Shown piece after piece: positions 9,478 to 18,835 of a stretch of DNA of 46,154 nucleotides (within the stretch, counting starts at the first letter, position 1; each line of letters starts with the position of its first letter). A program made the position numbers and the translations under genes. The stretch comes from Oscillospiraceae bacterium (GTDB taxonomy: Bacteria; Bacillota; Clostridia; Oscillospirales; CAG-272). The stretch covers positions 1 to 46,154 of the forward strand of contig SVTZ01000003.1 in NCBI GenBank assembly GCA_015063525.1, in the 5' to 3' direction. The notes under the pieces were generated by a model. The model had not been told where the DNA came from and did no database searches. It worked only from the letters and a program-made list of their open reading frames with translations.

Positions 9478-10169
9478 AGGTTGATATAGGAATAATCGGC
9501 GCTATGGAGCCCGAGGTTGAGTCATTGATCTCGGCACTTGAGGAAAGAGAGAGTGAGACTGTCAGCGGAATCACCTTCCATACAGGTAGGATAGGCGATA
9601 AAACTGTTGCGGTTGCGAAGTGCGGAATTGGTAAGGTTTTTGCTGCTATATGCACCGAGATAATGATACTTAAATATTCGCCGGAGCTGATAATAAACAC
9701 CGGTGTTGGCGGTGCATTGAGAAGCGGAATCACCACCGGTGATATCGTGGTTGCAGACACCCTTTGCCAGCACGATATGGACACCTCGGCTATCGGTGAC
9801 CCTAAGGGGCTTGTCTCGGGAATTAACGTTGTTTACTTTAATACCGATAAACGCGCTTGTAATATTCTTCTTGATTTGGCGAGTGAGCTCGGACTTAACG
9901 CCACTCTCGGCAGAATTGCCAGCGGCGACAGGTTCATCGCATCAAAGGAGGATAAAAGCAGAATTATCAGCGATTTTTCGGCTGACGCCTGCGAGATGGA
10001 GGGCTGCGCGGTTGCTCAGACGGCCTTTGTTAACGGTACCCCCTTTGCGGTAGTCCGTGCTATTTCCGACTCTGCCGACGGTGAAGCGACTATGGATTAT
10101 CCTACTTTCCTTTCGCTTGCCGCAAGAAACTCGACGAGCCTTACCTTAGCACTTGTTAAGGCATGGTGA
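9474..10169 (+). CDS. mtnN: 5'-methylthioadenosine/S-adenosylhomocysteine nucleosidase
   Basis: IGIIGAMEPEVESL, VAKCGIGKVFAAI, CEMEGCAVAQTA, RAISDSAD; 4-nt overlap with luxS. Confidence 0.95.
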   Translation: MKVDIGIIGAMEPEVESLISALEERESETVSGITFHTGRIGDKTVAVAKCGIGKVFAAICTEIMILKYSPELIINTGVGGALRSGITTGDIVVADTLCQHDMDTSAIGDPKGLVSGINVVYFNTDKRACNILLDLASELGLNATLGRIASGDRFIASKEDKSRIISDFSADACEMEGCAVAQTAFVNGTPFAVVRAISDSADGEATMDYPTFLSLAARNSTSLTLALVKAW

Positions 10170-10216
10170 ATGCCGGGAATATCATAAAACAAAGAAAAAA
10201 TAGTATAATTATATAG

Positions 10217-10250
10217 AAAACAGCCGAATTTTTCAAACGGCTGTTTTTTG
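10217..10250 (+). terminator. Terminator after luxS-mtnN
   Basis: AAAACAGCCG-loop-CGGCTGTTTTTT. Confidence 0.85.
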
Positions 10251-10275
10251 TTTGCGTTATTTCGGGAGATTGGAA

Positions 10276-10554
10276 TTAAGTAGTTTGCTCTTTAGTTGTT
10301 GCTTCCATCAGATATTCCGTAGCGAATTTTATCCCTTGAATAAAGGCGTCCCTGCGACAAATATAATTTAGTTCCGATAGGGAATCATTAAACTTGTTAA
10401 ATATTAACTTGTCCTCGTCGCTGAGAATCGTCGTTAGATTTTCCTCATATTTCACGACTATGCTTAAAAGCCGTTTTTCCTCCGCTGATGATAAGCTGTT
10501 TATCGAATCGTAATAATCCCAAATCTTATATAACAAATCATTTGCATTACACAT
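10276..10554 (-). CDS. DUF6809-like hypothetical protein
   Basis: ORF with likely internal start MCNANDLLYK; ends in a helical FNKFNDSLSELNYICRRDAFIQGIKFATEYL segment resembling the family. Confidence 0.55.
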   Translation of the reverse strand: MCNANDLLYKIWDYYDSINSLSSAEEKRLLSIVVKYEENLTTILSDEDKLIFNKFNDSLSELNYICRRDAFIQGIKFATEYLMEATTKEQTT

Positions 10555-10584
10555 AATTAAAAAATCTCCGTAATTTTTCATTTT

Positions 10585-10601
10585 TGTCTTATAATAGGAC
10601 A
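10585..10601. promoter_or_regulatory. Candidate operator O1
   Basis: TGTCTTATAATAGGACA, 15/17 match to the perfect palindrome at 10953-10969. Confidence 0.7.
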
Positions 10602-10633
10602 AATTTTATTTTAAAATAGTATATCATATACTT

Positions 10634-10650
10634 TGTCCTATGTCAAGACA
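10634..10650. promoter_or_regulatory. Candidate operator O2
   Basis: TGTCCTATGTCAAGACA, one perfect half-site plus a degenerate half. Confidence 0.6.
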
Positions 10651-10674
10651 TAAATTGTCAAAAGGAGAATTTAT

Positions 10675-10938
10675 ATGGCAAGAATTATTGAGCGAGAAAA
10701 GACAAACATCGTTGGAGAGATGGTTAAATATTACAGAAAAGAAAGAAGAATGAGTCAGCGAGCGCTGTCGGCTAAGCTAGAGCTGATGGGCGTTTACGTT
10801 TGCCGCGGTTCGATTTCCAGAATTGAAGACGGCTCGCGTACTGTTACGGATATTGAGATCTACGCATTGGCTAAGGCACTGGGTGTGTCCATAAACGATT
10901 TATTTTCAAACATTGACGGTTATATTGATTTGTTATAA
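10675..10938 (+). CDS. XRE-family helix-turn-helix transcriptional regulator
   Basis: MSQRALSAKLELMGVYVCRGSISRIEDGSRTVTDIEIYALAKALGVSINDLF HTH_3 pattern; RBS AAAGGAG. Confidence 0.92.
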   Translation: MARIIEREKTNIVGEMVKYYRKERRMSQRALSAKLELMGVYVCRGSISRIEDGSRTVTDIEIYALAKALGVSINDLFSNIDGYIDLL

Positions 10939-10948
10939 TAAATATATT

Positions 10949-10980
10949 AGGGTGTCCTATCATAGGACACCCTCTTTTGT
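10949..10980 (+). terminator. Terminator of XRE gene whose stem is operator O3
   Basis: AGGGTGTCCTAT-C-ATAGGACACCCT followed by CTTTTGTTTTT; contains perfect TGTCCTATcATAGGACA. Confidence 0.85.
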
Positions 10981-10982
10981 TT

Positions 10983-11498
10983 TTATTCTTTAATTTTGAC
11001 GACGAAGCGCCACTTTCTTTCTCGGTCGGCTTTATCTGCGTAATCGATGCCGACGCGGGGCAGGGCATAATACTCGGGCGCGTGCTTGCCGTCGTCCTCG
11101 ATCCAGATACGGCTTTTCTCCTCTAGGGGCAGGAAGTTGTCCTTCGTGGTTATCTTTAGATATTTAGTGGCGCGTCCCGGTCCCACCGCGCCTTCAACTC
11201 CTCTGATAAGAACTGCCTCGGGGTGGTCTTCCTCTCCTGTTACAATGTTCAGCATCGAGTGAATTCCGTAGCAGAGATAAACGTAGGTAATTCCGCCCGA
11301 CTCGTACATAGGTCTTGTGCGATCGGTTTTGCCCTTGTGCGCGTGGCAGGCGGTGTCATCCTCGCCAAAGTAGCACTCGGTTTCGATTATCCTTGCGCGG
11401 ATAACGCCGTCATCGGTTCGCCGACAAAGGATCTTACCTAATAGGTCGGGTGCAAGGTGAGTCGCAGGACCGTAAAAATATTCTCGCTTAAGTATCAT
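10983..11498 (-). CDS. 3-methyladenine DNA glycosylase (AAG/MPG family)
   Basis: APDLLGKILCR, RIIETECYFGEDDTACHAHKGKTDRTRPMY, GITYVYLCYGIHSMLNIVT. Confidence 0.95.
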   Translation of the reverse strand: MILKREYFYGPATHLAPDLLGKILCRRTDDGVIRARIIETECYFGEDDTACHAHKGKTDRTRPMYESGGITYVYLCYGIHSMLNIVTGEEDHPEAVLIRGVEGAVGPGRATKYLKITTKDNFLPLEEKSRIWIEDDGKHAPEYYALPRVGIDYADKADRERKWRFVVKIKE

Positions 11499-12181
11499 TC
11501 CTTCACCTGCTTTGCGTCTTCAACACGCACTACCGTCAGGGTATCACCCGAAACTCTAAAGAATATCTCGTATGCCCCAAAGCACATACCGTACTCTCTC
11601 TCGGGATCGTTCTGATATGATGGTCTAGGGTCCTGTTCGAGTATTTTTATCAGCGCTTCACGCTTTGAAATCTCAATCTTTGACAATAATTCTTTACAAA
11701 AATCCACTTTCAAGCGATAATCACGCACAGGATCGGAAAATCCTGAGACCGCCTCGGGGTGGCAATCCGAATAGGCGATATAGGGCTTTATATCATAAAT
11801 CGGAGTGCCGGAGAGAAGGTCTGCACCGCTTACAATAAGCACAGTGCCCTCGCTTTCTGTCTGTTCAACTGCTTCAAGACGCACCGACGAGAGTCCGATG
11901 GGATTCGGTCTATAGGGCGATCTTGTGGCAAAGACGCCAACGCGTTTGTTTCCGCCGAGCCTCGGAGGTCTTACCGTAGGCGACCAATCCTCCCTTAGTG
12001 CCTCGGAGAATTGCCAGATAAGCCAAAGGTGGGAATAACCCTCAATACCGCGCAGGGCCTCGGGATTTCTGTACTCCGGCTCGAAAACTATTCGCGAGAG
12101 AAGACCGCCCGACAGTCCGCTTTGCCTTGGAATTCCAAATTTTTCTTTAAAGTCGTTATGTATTTTAGCGATTATTTTCAT
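11495..12181 (-). CDS. trmO: tRNA (t6A37)-N6-methyltransferase TrmO (TsaA-like)
   Basis: KFGIPRQSGL, GYSHLWLIWQF, GVFATRSPYRPNPIGLSSV, DIKPYIAYSD. Confidence 0.94.
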   Translation of the reverse strand: MKIIAKIHNDFKEKFGIPRQSGLSGGLLSRIVFEPEYRNPEALRGIEGYSHLWLIWQFSEALREDWSPTVRPPRLGGNKRVGVFATRSPYRPNPIGLSSVRLEAVEQTESEGTVLIVSGADLLSGTPIYDIKPYIAYSDCHPEAVSGFSDPVRDYRLKVDFCKELLSKIEISKREALIKILEQDPRPSYQNDPEREYGMCFGAYEIFFRVSGDTLTVVRVEDAKQVKE

Positions 12182-12312
12182 TTTTTCTTATCTTTCATTT
12201 TATTTCACATTTATTATATCATTAAACCATCCGCGTTTCAAGCAATAGATAAGAAAAAGCTTGAATATTTGATTTCCATTTTTCAAAAACTAAATAAAAA
12301 TCTTCCATAATC

Positions 12313-12341
12313 TTGACAAAATGCGACATAAGTGTTAAAAT
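12313..12341 (+). promoter_or_regulatory. sigmaA promoter for MATE gene
   Basis: TTGACA-N17-TAAAAT. Confidence 0.75.
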
Positions 12342-12370
12342 TATTTGGTTAAAACGAAAAGGACATAAAA

Positions 12371-13771
12371 ATGGAAACAATGGATAATAAGAGAGAATTA
12401 TTTGAAAAAATGCCTGTTCCCAAGGCGTTGGCGACGCTGGCAATTCCTACGATAATCAGCCAGCTTATTACGATGATATATAACCTTGCCGATACCTTCT
12501 ATATAGGTATGGCAAACGATCCGTCGCAGACCGCAGCTTCATCGCTTGCCTTTACGTTGGTGTTTATGATGAACTGTCTGCCCAACCTCTTCGGCGTAGG
12601 CGGCGGAAGCCTTATTTCCCGTCTTATGGGCGAGAAAAAGGATGAGGATGCGGGAGGAGTTGCGTCCTTCTCCTTCTATGGCACTCTTGTAACCTCAGCG
12701 GCATACTCGCTTATCGTGCTTGCCTTTATGGATCCGTTGCTTTATTTCCTTGGTGCGACCGACAGCTCGATTGTCTATGCCCGCGAGTATGCATTTTGGG
12801 TAATAGTTATCGGCGCCGTTCCCGCAACGCTTGCGATGACTATGGCTCACCTTCTTCGCAGTGAGGGCTTTGCAAGCAGGGCAAGTGTCGGTCTCGGCCT
12901 CGGCGGTATTATCAATATTATTTTGGACCCCATCTTTATGTTCGTACTTCTTGAGCCCGGTAACGAGGTAAAGGGCGCGGCTATTGCTACTATGCTCTCA
13001 AACGTTGCGGTTCTCGTCTATTTCATTCTTATTTATCTTAAAATAAGGAAAAAAACGGTTCTTTCATTAAATCCGAGAAAGGTCATTTTGAAAAGGCATT
13101 ACGTAAGAGCTGTGTTTGCCGTTGGCGTTCCCTCAGCGCTCGGCTCGCTTTTAGCCTGCCTTTCCAATATCGTTATCAACAATCTTGCATCAAGCTACAG
13201 CGACGTTTACGGTGACGTGCCGGTTGCAGCCATCGGTATTGCAAAAAAAATAGATATGCTTCCGATGAACGTCGGTATGGGTCTTTGCCAGGGTATGATG
13301 CCTCTTGTTGCGTACAACTATGCCTCGGGCGACCATAAGCGTATGCGAGCGTTTTCGAGAGCCGCCCGTAATACGGGAATGGCATTTGCGGGACTTTGCA
13401 TTCTGTTGTTCCAGCTTTTCGCACCCTCTATTACCGGAATATTTAACGGCCACGCTCAGACGGTTGATATGGCAACCGATTTCCTTAGAATTCTTTGTAT
13501 TGCCGTGCCCTTTATGATCTTTAACCTGCAGATAAGCTTTAGCTTCCAGGCAATGGGTATGGGTAAGCAGTCGCTGATACTTTCCTCCCTCCGTCAGGGC
13601 GTTATAAATATACCTCTCCTCTTCCTTATGAATTATCTCTTCGGTCTTTACGGCATCGTATGGACACAGCTGATTTCTGACGTGATTACGGGGGTTATTT
13701 CCTACGCGGTTTACCGCCACTCGCTTAGAAAGCTTATGCGCGAGAGTAAGCCGGAGCTTAAGGAAGTATAA
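12371..13771 (+). CDS. MATE family efflux transporter
   Basis: 12-TM-like protein with VPKALATLAIPTIISQLITMIYNLADTFYIG, NLFGVGGGSLISRLMGEK. Confidence 0.94.
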   Translation: METMDNKRELFEKMPVPKALATLAIPTIISQLITMIYNLADTFYIGMANDPSQTAASSLAFTLVFMMNCLPNLFGVGGGSLISRLMGEKKDEDAGGVASFSFYGTLVTSAAYSLIVLAFMDPLLYFLGATDSSIVYAREYAFWVIVIGAVPATLAMTMAHLLRSEGFASRASVGLGLGGIINIILDPIFMFVLLEPGNEVKGAAIATMLSNVAVLVYFILIYLKIRKKTVLSLNPRKVILKRHYVRAVFAVGVPSALGSLLACLSNIVINNLASSYSDVYGDVPVAAIGIAKKIDMLPMNVGMGLCQGMMPLVAYNYASGDHKRMRAFSRAARNTGMAFAGLCILLFQLFAPSITGIFNGHAQTVDMATDFLRILCIAVPFMIFNLQISFSFQAMGMGKQSLILSSLRQGVINIPLLFLMNYLFGLYGIVWTQLISDVITGVISYAVYRHSLRKLMRESKPELKEV

Positions 13772-13777
13772 TATTAA

Positions 13778-13832
13778 TAAAACAGACCGATTCATCCTTC
13801 TCGATAAAGGGCGGACAGATCGGCCTGTTTTC
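13778..13832. terminator. Terminator between convergent MATE and eno genes
   Basis: AAAACAGACCGAT ... ATCGGCCTGTTTT with one mismatch. Confidence 0.7.
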
Positions 13833-13838
13833 TATTAA

Positions 13839-15080
13839 TTAGCTATTTATTTTTGCATATATTTCACTGAGGCGGTTGTATTTGGCAACCCGCTCGCCGC
13901 GGCAGGGTGCACCTGCCTTGATAAATTCGGCGTTTGTTGCTACGGCTATATCGGCTATGGCGGTGTCGGTGGTTTCGCCGGAGCGATGGGAAATTATAAA
14001 TTTATATCCCGACTCTCTCGCGAGTCTAATGACGTCGAGCGTCTCGCTGAGGCTTCCTATCTGATTTGGTTTGATAAGAATTGCGTTGGCTGCGCCAGCC
14101 GAAATTCCTGCTTTAAGTCTTGAGGAGTTGGTGACAAAGAGATCATCGCCCACGAGCATAATTTTGCTTCCGAGTGCATCGGTCAGCCTGCGCCAGCCGT
14201 CGAAGTCATCCTCTGCGAGTCCGTCCTCAATAGAGATTATTGGAAATCTCTTGCAAAGCTTCTTGTAATACTCAATAAGCTCGTCGCAATTCATAGTTTT
14301 TTTTCGCTTTGGCAGACGGTATTCTCCCTCTGAGAACCACTCGCTTGATGCAACGTCAAGGGCAATTCCGACCGTTTCAGTACTATATCCGCTGTCAAGG
14401 ATAGCCTTTTCTAAAAGCTCGATAGCCTCCTCGTCGGAGCTAAGATCGGGCGCGAATCCGCCCTCGTCTCCAACCGCAGTAGAAAGTCCGCGCTCTTTTA
14501 AAAGACGTCCAAGGGTGTGATATATCTCGCTTCCCGCGCGGATAGCATCGGGAAGGCAGAGGCCGTGGGGAACGACCATAAACTCCTGAATATCAATATT
14601 GTTGGCGGCGTGTGCGCCGCCGTTCAGAAGATTGAACATAGGCGTTGGCATTCCGCGGCCATCGCCGAGATACTCGTAAAGCTCGAGTTCCGCTGAATTG
14701 GCCGCCGCACGGGCGCAGGCAAGCGATACCGCAAGAATTGCGTTTGCGCCGAGCCTTGATTTGTTCTCGCTTCCGTCAATGGCGATCATCATCTCATCTG
14801 TTTTCTGACCGTTATTGGCGCTTTCTCCAATAAGGGCCGGGAATATCCGTAGGTTAATGTTTTCTACGGCCGACTGCACCCCTTTGCCTTTATATCGCGA
14901 TTTGTCTTTGTCACGAAGCTCGTGGGCCTCGTGAGCACCTGTGGACGCGCCCGATGGAACGCTTGCAATACCAACGGCTCCTCCCGTTAGGGTAACCTTT
15001 GCCTCTACGGTGGGGTTGCCTCTGGAATCCAGGATTTCTCTTGCCTCTACAAGCTTTATTTTTCCTTTCATAATTGCCAC
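13839..15080 (-). CDS. eno: Enolase
   Basis: AREILDSRGNPTVE, SVPSGASTGAHEA, VGDEGGFAPDL, LIKPNQIGSLSET, SHRSGET. Confidence 0.97.
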   Translation of the reverse strand: MAIMKGKIKLVEAREILDSRGNPTVEAKVTLTGGAVGIASVPSGASTGAHEAHELRDKDKSRYKGKGVQSAVENINLRIFPALIGESANNGQKTDEMMIAIDGSENKSRLGANAILAVSLACARAAANSAELELYEYLGDGRGMPTPMFNLLNGGAHAANNIDIQEFMVVPHGLCLPDAIRAGSEIYHTLGRLLKERGLSTAVGDEGGFAPDLSSDEEAIELLEKAILDSGYSTETVGIALDVASSEWFSEGEYRLPKRKKTMNCDELIEYYKKLCKRFPIISIEDGLAEDDFDGWRRLTDALGSKIMLVGDDLFVTNSSRLKAGISAGAANAILIKPNQIGSLSETLDVIRLARESGYKFIISHRSGETTDTAIADIAVATNAEFIKAGAPCRGERVAKYNRLSEIYAKINS

Positions 15081-15234
15081 TTCCTTTTTGGTTTCTATAA
15101 ATATGTGACTAAATTTTAGACCAAAATTCCAATAATTAATACATATATAAAGTAATAGAGGGTTAATTCATAAACAAAATTGCTGCAAAAACAACTTGAA
15201 CAGATAAAAAAACTTTAAACCCCGTATTTTGGGT

Positions 15235-16497
15235 TTATATATGAGTGACGATATCGCAATAGGTATAAAGCGAGCCGAGACAGCAAAGCGCGGTGTTGTT
15301 TTCTTTAGCCTTCTCAATCCCAAGGGTTAGAGCCTCGCTAACCGATCCGCAGGGAAGGGAAGAGACTCCTTGCTCATCCAGCACCTTAGCATATTCACAA
15401 GACGAAAGAGCTCTCGGGTTGTCAGGAGTTATGGTATAGGCATATAGAGCCACCTCGGAGAGCGTTTTTGCGATAAGAGTATAGTCTTTGTCGCGAAGAA
15501 CGCCGGTAAGAACCACAACCTTTTTATCCCCAAAATATGTTTTGATGCTATCGACCGCAGCACGTATACCCTGGGCATTATGCGCTCCGTCAAAGATAAC
15601 GGTGGGATCGGAAGCTATAATTTCAAACCTTGCAGGCCAGCTTGCAGCCGAAAGTCCTGAGGCAATTGCTTCCTCGCTTATTTCAAATCCAAGGGAGGAA
15701 AGAATATCTACGGCGTCAAGGGCAAGTGCTGCATTTCGAGGTTGATATTCGCCAAGGAGAGCTATGCTGAGTCCCCTTCTTTCTTTATAATCAAAAGACG
15801 TTTTGCTTAACTCCAAAGAGTTGATTGTCAGCTTGGAATAGTCGGTTCTATAAAGTACACTTTCCATTTGCAATGCTTTTTCGGCAAATATGTGCTCTAC
15901 GTCAGAATTTGTTCCTCCGTAAATTGCGGGGCAGCGATGCTTGATTATTCCCGCCTTCTCTGCGGCAATTTTCTCTACCGTATCGCCGAGAAACGCGGTG
16001 TGATCAAGCGCAATTCCAGTTATGACCGAGAGCAGAGGAGAGTCAATAATATTGGTAGCGTCGAGCCTTCCGCCCATACCTACCTCAAGCACAACAATGT
16101 CACAGCACTCCCCCTTGAAGTATTCAAAGGCGATCGCACAAATAAGCTCAAACTCGGTAGGACTATCGGACATTTTGTCGGCAACGGTCTTTACCTTTGC
16201 GGTGATTTTTGCGAGGGTGTCGCATGGAATATTCCGGCCGTTCACTCTCATTCTCTCGTTGAACTCTCTGACATAGGGGGAGGTGAAAAGTCCCACCTTG
16301 TATCCTGCCGCGCGCAAAATTGAGTCGGTCATAGCGCAGAAGGAGCCTTTGCCGTTAGTACCGCCGACGTGTATAAATTTCAGTTCCTTTTGTGGATCTC
16401 CAAGACCGCGGCAAAGCTCTCTTATACGGTCAAGCCCCGGCTTGCAGAAGAAATTGCTGACGCTGTGAATATATTTTATCGCTTCGTCGTAAGTCAT
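15235..16497 (-). CDS. folC: Bifunctional folylpolyglutamate/dihydrofolate synthase
   Basis: FIHVGGTNGKGSFCAMTDSILRAAGYKVGLFTSPYV, GMGGRLDATNII, FDGAHNAQG. Confidence 0.96.
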   Translation of the reverse strand: MTYDEAIKYIHSVSNFFCKPGLDRIRELCRGLGDPQKELKFIHVGGTNGKGSFCAMTDSILRAAGYKVGLFTSPYVREFNERMRVNGRNIPCDTLAKITAKVKTVADKMSDSPTEFELICAIAFEYFKGECCDIVVLEVGMGGRLDATNIIDSPLLSVITGIALDHTAFLGDTVEKIAAEKAGIIKHRCPAIYGGTNSDVEHIFAEKALQMESVLYRTDYSKLTINSLELSKTSFDYKERRGLSIALLGEYQPRNAALALDAVDILSSLGFEISEEAIASGLSAASWPARFEIIASDPTVIFDGAHNAQGIRAAVDSIKTYFGDKKVVVLTGVLRDKDYTLIAKTLSEVALYAYTITPDNPRALSSCEYAKVLDEQGVSSLPCGSVSEALTLGIEKAKENNTALCCLGSLYTYCDIVTHI

Positions 16498-17039
16498 AGA
16501 TTTTCCTTTCTGACTTCTTCAATCAGTCGTTTGAAGCCGCTTTTTTTATACAGCATACATATAATCAAAGTCTCTATAACGGCTATGACTATATAGGTGG
16601 GTATTCTGAACAGTACGCCCCACTGATAATAATCAAACAGACCGATCGACTTGATTATTACCGAGCCGATAAGATGGGAGGCAGATGTTGAAGCTATGAT
16701 CTGCAGATTGCCGTTATTTCTTATAATGTATTTTGACACTATTCCCGACACAAGTCCTATTATTCCTGCGCCGAGGGTGACAATTAGATTAATAGGATAA
16801 GTTTGAGGCGAAAGCAGGTAGCTTATTAAATCTGATGCAATACCTACAGCCGACCCTACTATCGGTCCGAACATTATTCCGGAAAGTATTATAGGTAGAT
16901 TTTCAAAGCTGATTCTAAACAAACCGTCGCCGAAGTTCATAAGACTTTTGCAAAATATACCGATAACCACACTCATTGCGGCTAAAAGAGAAGAGAGCGT
17001 AAGAGCCTTTACACTTTTAAAAAGCTTGTCATTTTTCAT
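16494..17039 (-). CDS. folT: ECF transporter S component, folate family (FolT-like)
   Basis: Multi-TM S-component (RISFENLPIILSGIMFGPIVGSAVGIASDLI); overlaps folC start; THF-riboswitch-like leader. Start at MKND with GGAGGTG RBS. Confidence 0.88.
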   Translation of the reverse strand: MKNDKLFKSVKALTLSSLLAAMSVVIGIFCKSLMNFGDGLFRISFENLPIILSGIMFGPIVGSAVGIASDLISYLLSPQTYPINLIVTLGAGIIGLVSGIVSKYIIRNNGNLQIIASTSASHLIGSVIIKSIGLFDYYQWGVLFRIPTYIVIAVIETLIICMLYKKSGFKRLIEEVRKENL

Positions 17040-17118
17040 AAAAAAACACCTCCGTGGCACAGATTTACATCTCAGTACCTCGAAGGCTCGGGCGAAAAGG
17101 GCGCAGATATCCTTTGGG

Positions 17119-17225
17119 TAACAGTGGGATGCGGAGGGTATACCGTTTCAGGAAAAATCCATCATTCGTCCAAGTGACAACTCCCCGTTCACTCAGCACT
17201 GAACGCATACCATCCTACTCTGTTA
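17119..17225 (-). ncRNA. Tetrahydrofolate (THF) riboswitch
   Basis: Minus strand AACAGAGTAGGATGGTATGCGTTCAGTGCTGAGTGAACGGGGAGTTGTCACTTGGACGAA...CGGTATACCCTCCGCATCCCACTGTT; matches remembered THF-I features and lies before folT-folC. Confidence 0.85.
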
Positions 17226-17242
17226 TTTAATGTATGTCAGTA

Positions 17243-17271
17243 GTATATCATATTTTATTGCTTTTTTCAAT
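17243..17271 (-). promoter_or_regulatory. sigmaA promoter for folT-folC
   Basis: Minus strand TTGAAA-N17-TATACT immediately upstream of the riboswitch. Confidence 0.65.
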
Positions 17272-17359
17272 AGAGAAAAGAAAAACTGTACAAATATTAT
17301 TTGCTAAAATAAGATGAAATAAAAAAAGTGACGAAATTGATAAATTTTTAGCAAAGCTA

Positions 17360-17388
17360 TTGCATATTGCAAAAAAATGTGGTACAAT
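17360..17388 (+). promoter_or_regulatory. sigmaA promoter for gapdh
   Basis: TTGCAT-N17-TACAAT. Confidence 0.7.
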
Positions 17389-17464
17389 GTACGATGGTAT
17401 GGAAGGATACTTCTATATTTTATATGATTATTATTAAATTTTAATATTTTGGAGGATTAAACCA

Positions 17465-18493
17465 ATGGCAAACGTAAAGGTTGCAATTAACGGCTTTGGC
17501 CGTATCGGACGTCTTGCGTTCAGACAGATGTTCGGCGCTGAGGGTTACGAGATCGTAGCTATCAACGACCTCACCTCTCCTAAGATGCTCGCCCATCTTC
17601 TTAAGTATGACACCGCACAGGGTAATTACCTTGCAATGGGTCACACCGTTGAGTCTGACGACGAGGCAGGCACCATCACCGTTGACGGCAAGACCCTTAA
17701 GATCTATGCTGAGAAGGACGCTGCTAACTGCCCTTGGGGCGAGCTTGGCGTAGACGTTGTTCTCGAGTGCACCGGCTTCTACTGCTCTAAGGAGAAGTCT
17801 ATGGCTCACATCAACGCAGGCGCAAAGAAGGTTGTTATCTCTGCTCCCGCAGGCAACGACCTCAAGACCATCGTATATGGCACTAACCACGAGAACCTTA
17901 CCGCAGATGACCAGATCATCTCCGCAGCTTCCTGCACCACAAACTGTCTTGCTCCTATGGCAAAGGCTCTTAACGACTATGCTCCTATCCAGAGTGGTAT
18001 TATGACCACCGTTCACGCATACACCGGCGACCAGATGATTCTCGACGGTCCTCACAGAAAGGGTGACCTTCGCCGTGCTCGCGCAGGCGCACAGAACATC
18101 GTTCCCAACTCCACCGGCGCTGCAAAGGCTATCGGTCTCGTAATCCCCGAGCTCAACGGTAAGCTTATCGGCTCTGCTCAGAGAGTTCCCACCTGCACAG
18201 GCTCCACCACTATTCTTGTGGCAGTAGTTAAGGGCAAGGATATCACCAAGGACGGCATCAACGCTGCAATGAAGGCTGTTGCTAACGAGTCCTACGGTTA
18301 CAACGAGGATCAGATCGTTTCCTCCGACGTTATCGGTATGAGATTCGGTTCTCTCTTCGATTCCACCCAGACCATGGTTGCAAAGATCGACGATGATACC
18401 TATCAGGTACAGGTAGTTTCTTGGTACGATAACGAGAACTCCTACACCAGCCAGATGGTTCGTACCATTAAGTATTTCGCAGAGCTTGCGTAA
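17465..18493 (+). CDS. gap: Type I glyceraldehyde-3-phosphate dehydrogenase
   Basis: [51 protein letters not shown]. Confidence 0.97.
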   Translation: MANVKVAINGFGRIGRLAFRQMFGAEGYEIVAINDLTSPKMLAHLLKYDTAQGNYLAMGHTVESDDEAGTITVDGKTLKIYAEKDAANCPWGELGVDVVLECTGFYCSKEKSMAHINAGAKKVVISAPAGNDLKTIVYGTNHENLTADDQIISAASCTTNCLAPMAKALNDYAPIQSGIMTTVHAYTGDQMILDGPHRKGDLRRARAGAQNIVPNSTGAAKAIGLVIPELNGKLIGSAQRVPTCTGSTTILVAVVKGKDITKDGINAAMKAVANESYGYNEDQIVSSDVIGMRFGSLFDSTQTMVAKIDDDTYQVQVVSWYDNENSYTSQMVRTIKYFAELA

Positions 18494-18517
18494 AATAACG
18501 CTTGGATATTAGCACAG

Positions 18518-18549
18518 AAAAAAGGCTCACAGTAATGTGAGCCTTTTTT
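18518..18549 (+). terminator. Terminator of gap
   Basis: AAAAAAGGCTCAC-agtaat-GTGAGCCTTTTTT. Confidence 0.93.
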
Positions 18550-18559
18550 GATGGTAAAC

Positions 18560-18577
18560 TGTAAACTATAGTTTACA
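18560..18577. repeat. Perfect 18-bp palindrome
   Basis: TGTAAACTA|TAGTTTACA, preceded by an extra GTAAACT. Confidence 0.8.
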
Positions 18578-18835
18578 CAGATTTTTTTTGTGAAAAATGG
18601 TTCTTAAACGAAAAAAGTTTTGAAAAAAGCAAAAATATTTGAAAAAAGAGTAATAAAATTTGTTTTTTAAGTGAAAAAAGCTTAAAAAATCCGAAAATCA
18701 TTACTTTTTTAGAAATTAGGCCTAAAAAAACTGACTTTTTCTTTTGAAACGATTTATCTTGTCTTGAAAACCAAATTTCGTCTCTTATTGAATTATTTTT
18801 AAAAATATCCCGACTTTCTTGATGCATTTATAAAG

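Noticed and set aside
9004-10169. luxS-mtnN pair as a novel signalling system
   Set aside because: This is the standard SAH detoxification/AI-2 pathway and the 4-nt overlap is ordinary operon structure.
13190-13795. 201-aa minus-strand ORF antisense to the MATE transporter
   Set aside because: Shadow ORF overlapping a well-supported membrane transporter.
18573-18827. 84-aa minus-strand ORF rich in K/F
   Set aside because: Low-complexity translation of AT-rich A-tract intergenic DNA; no RBS or family similarity.
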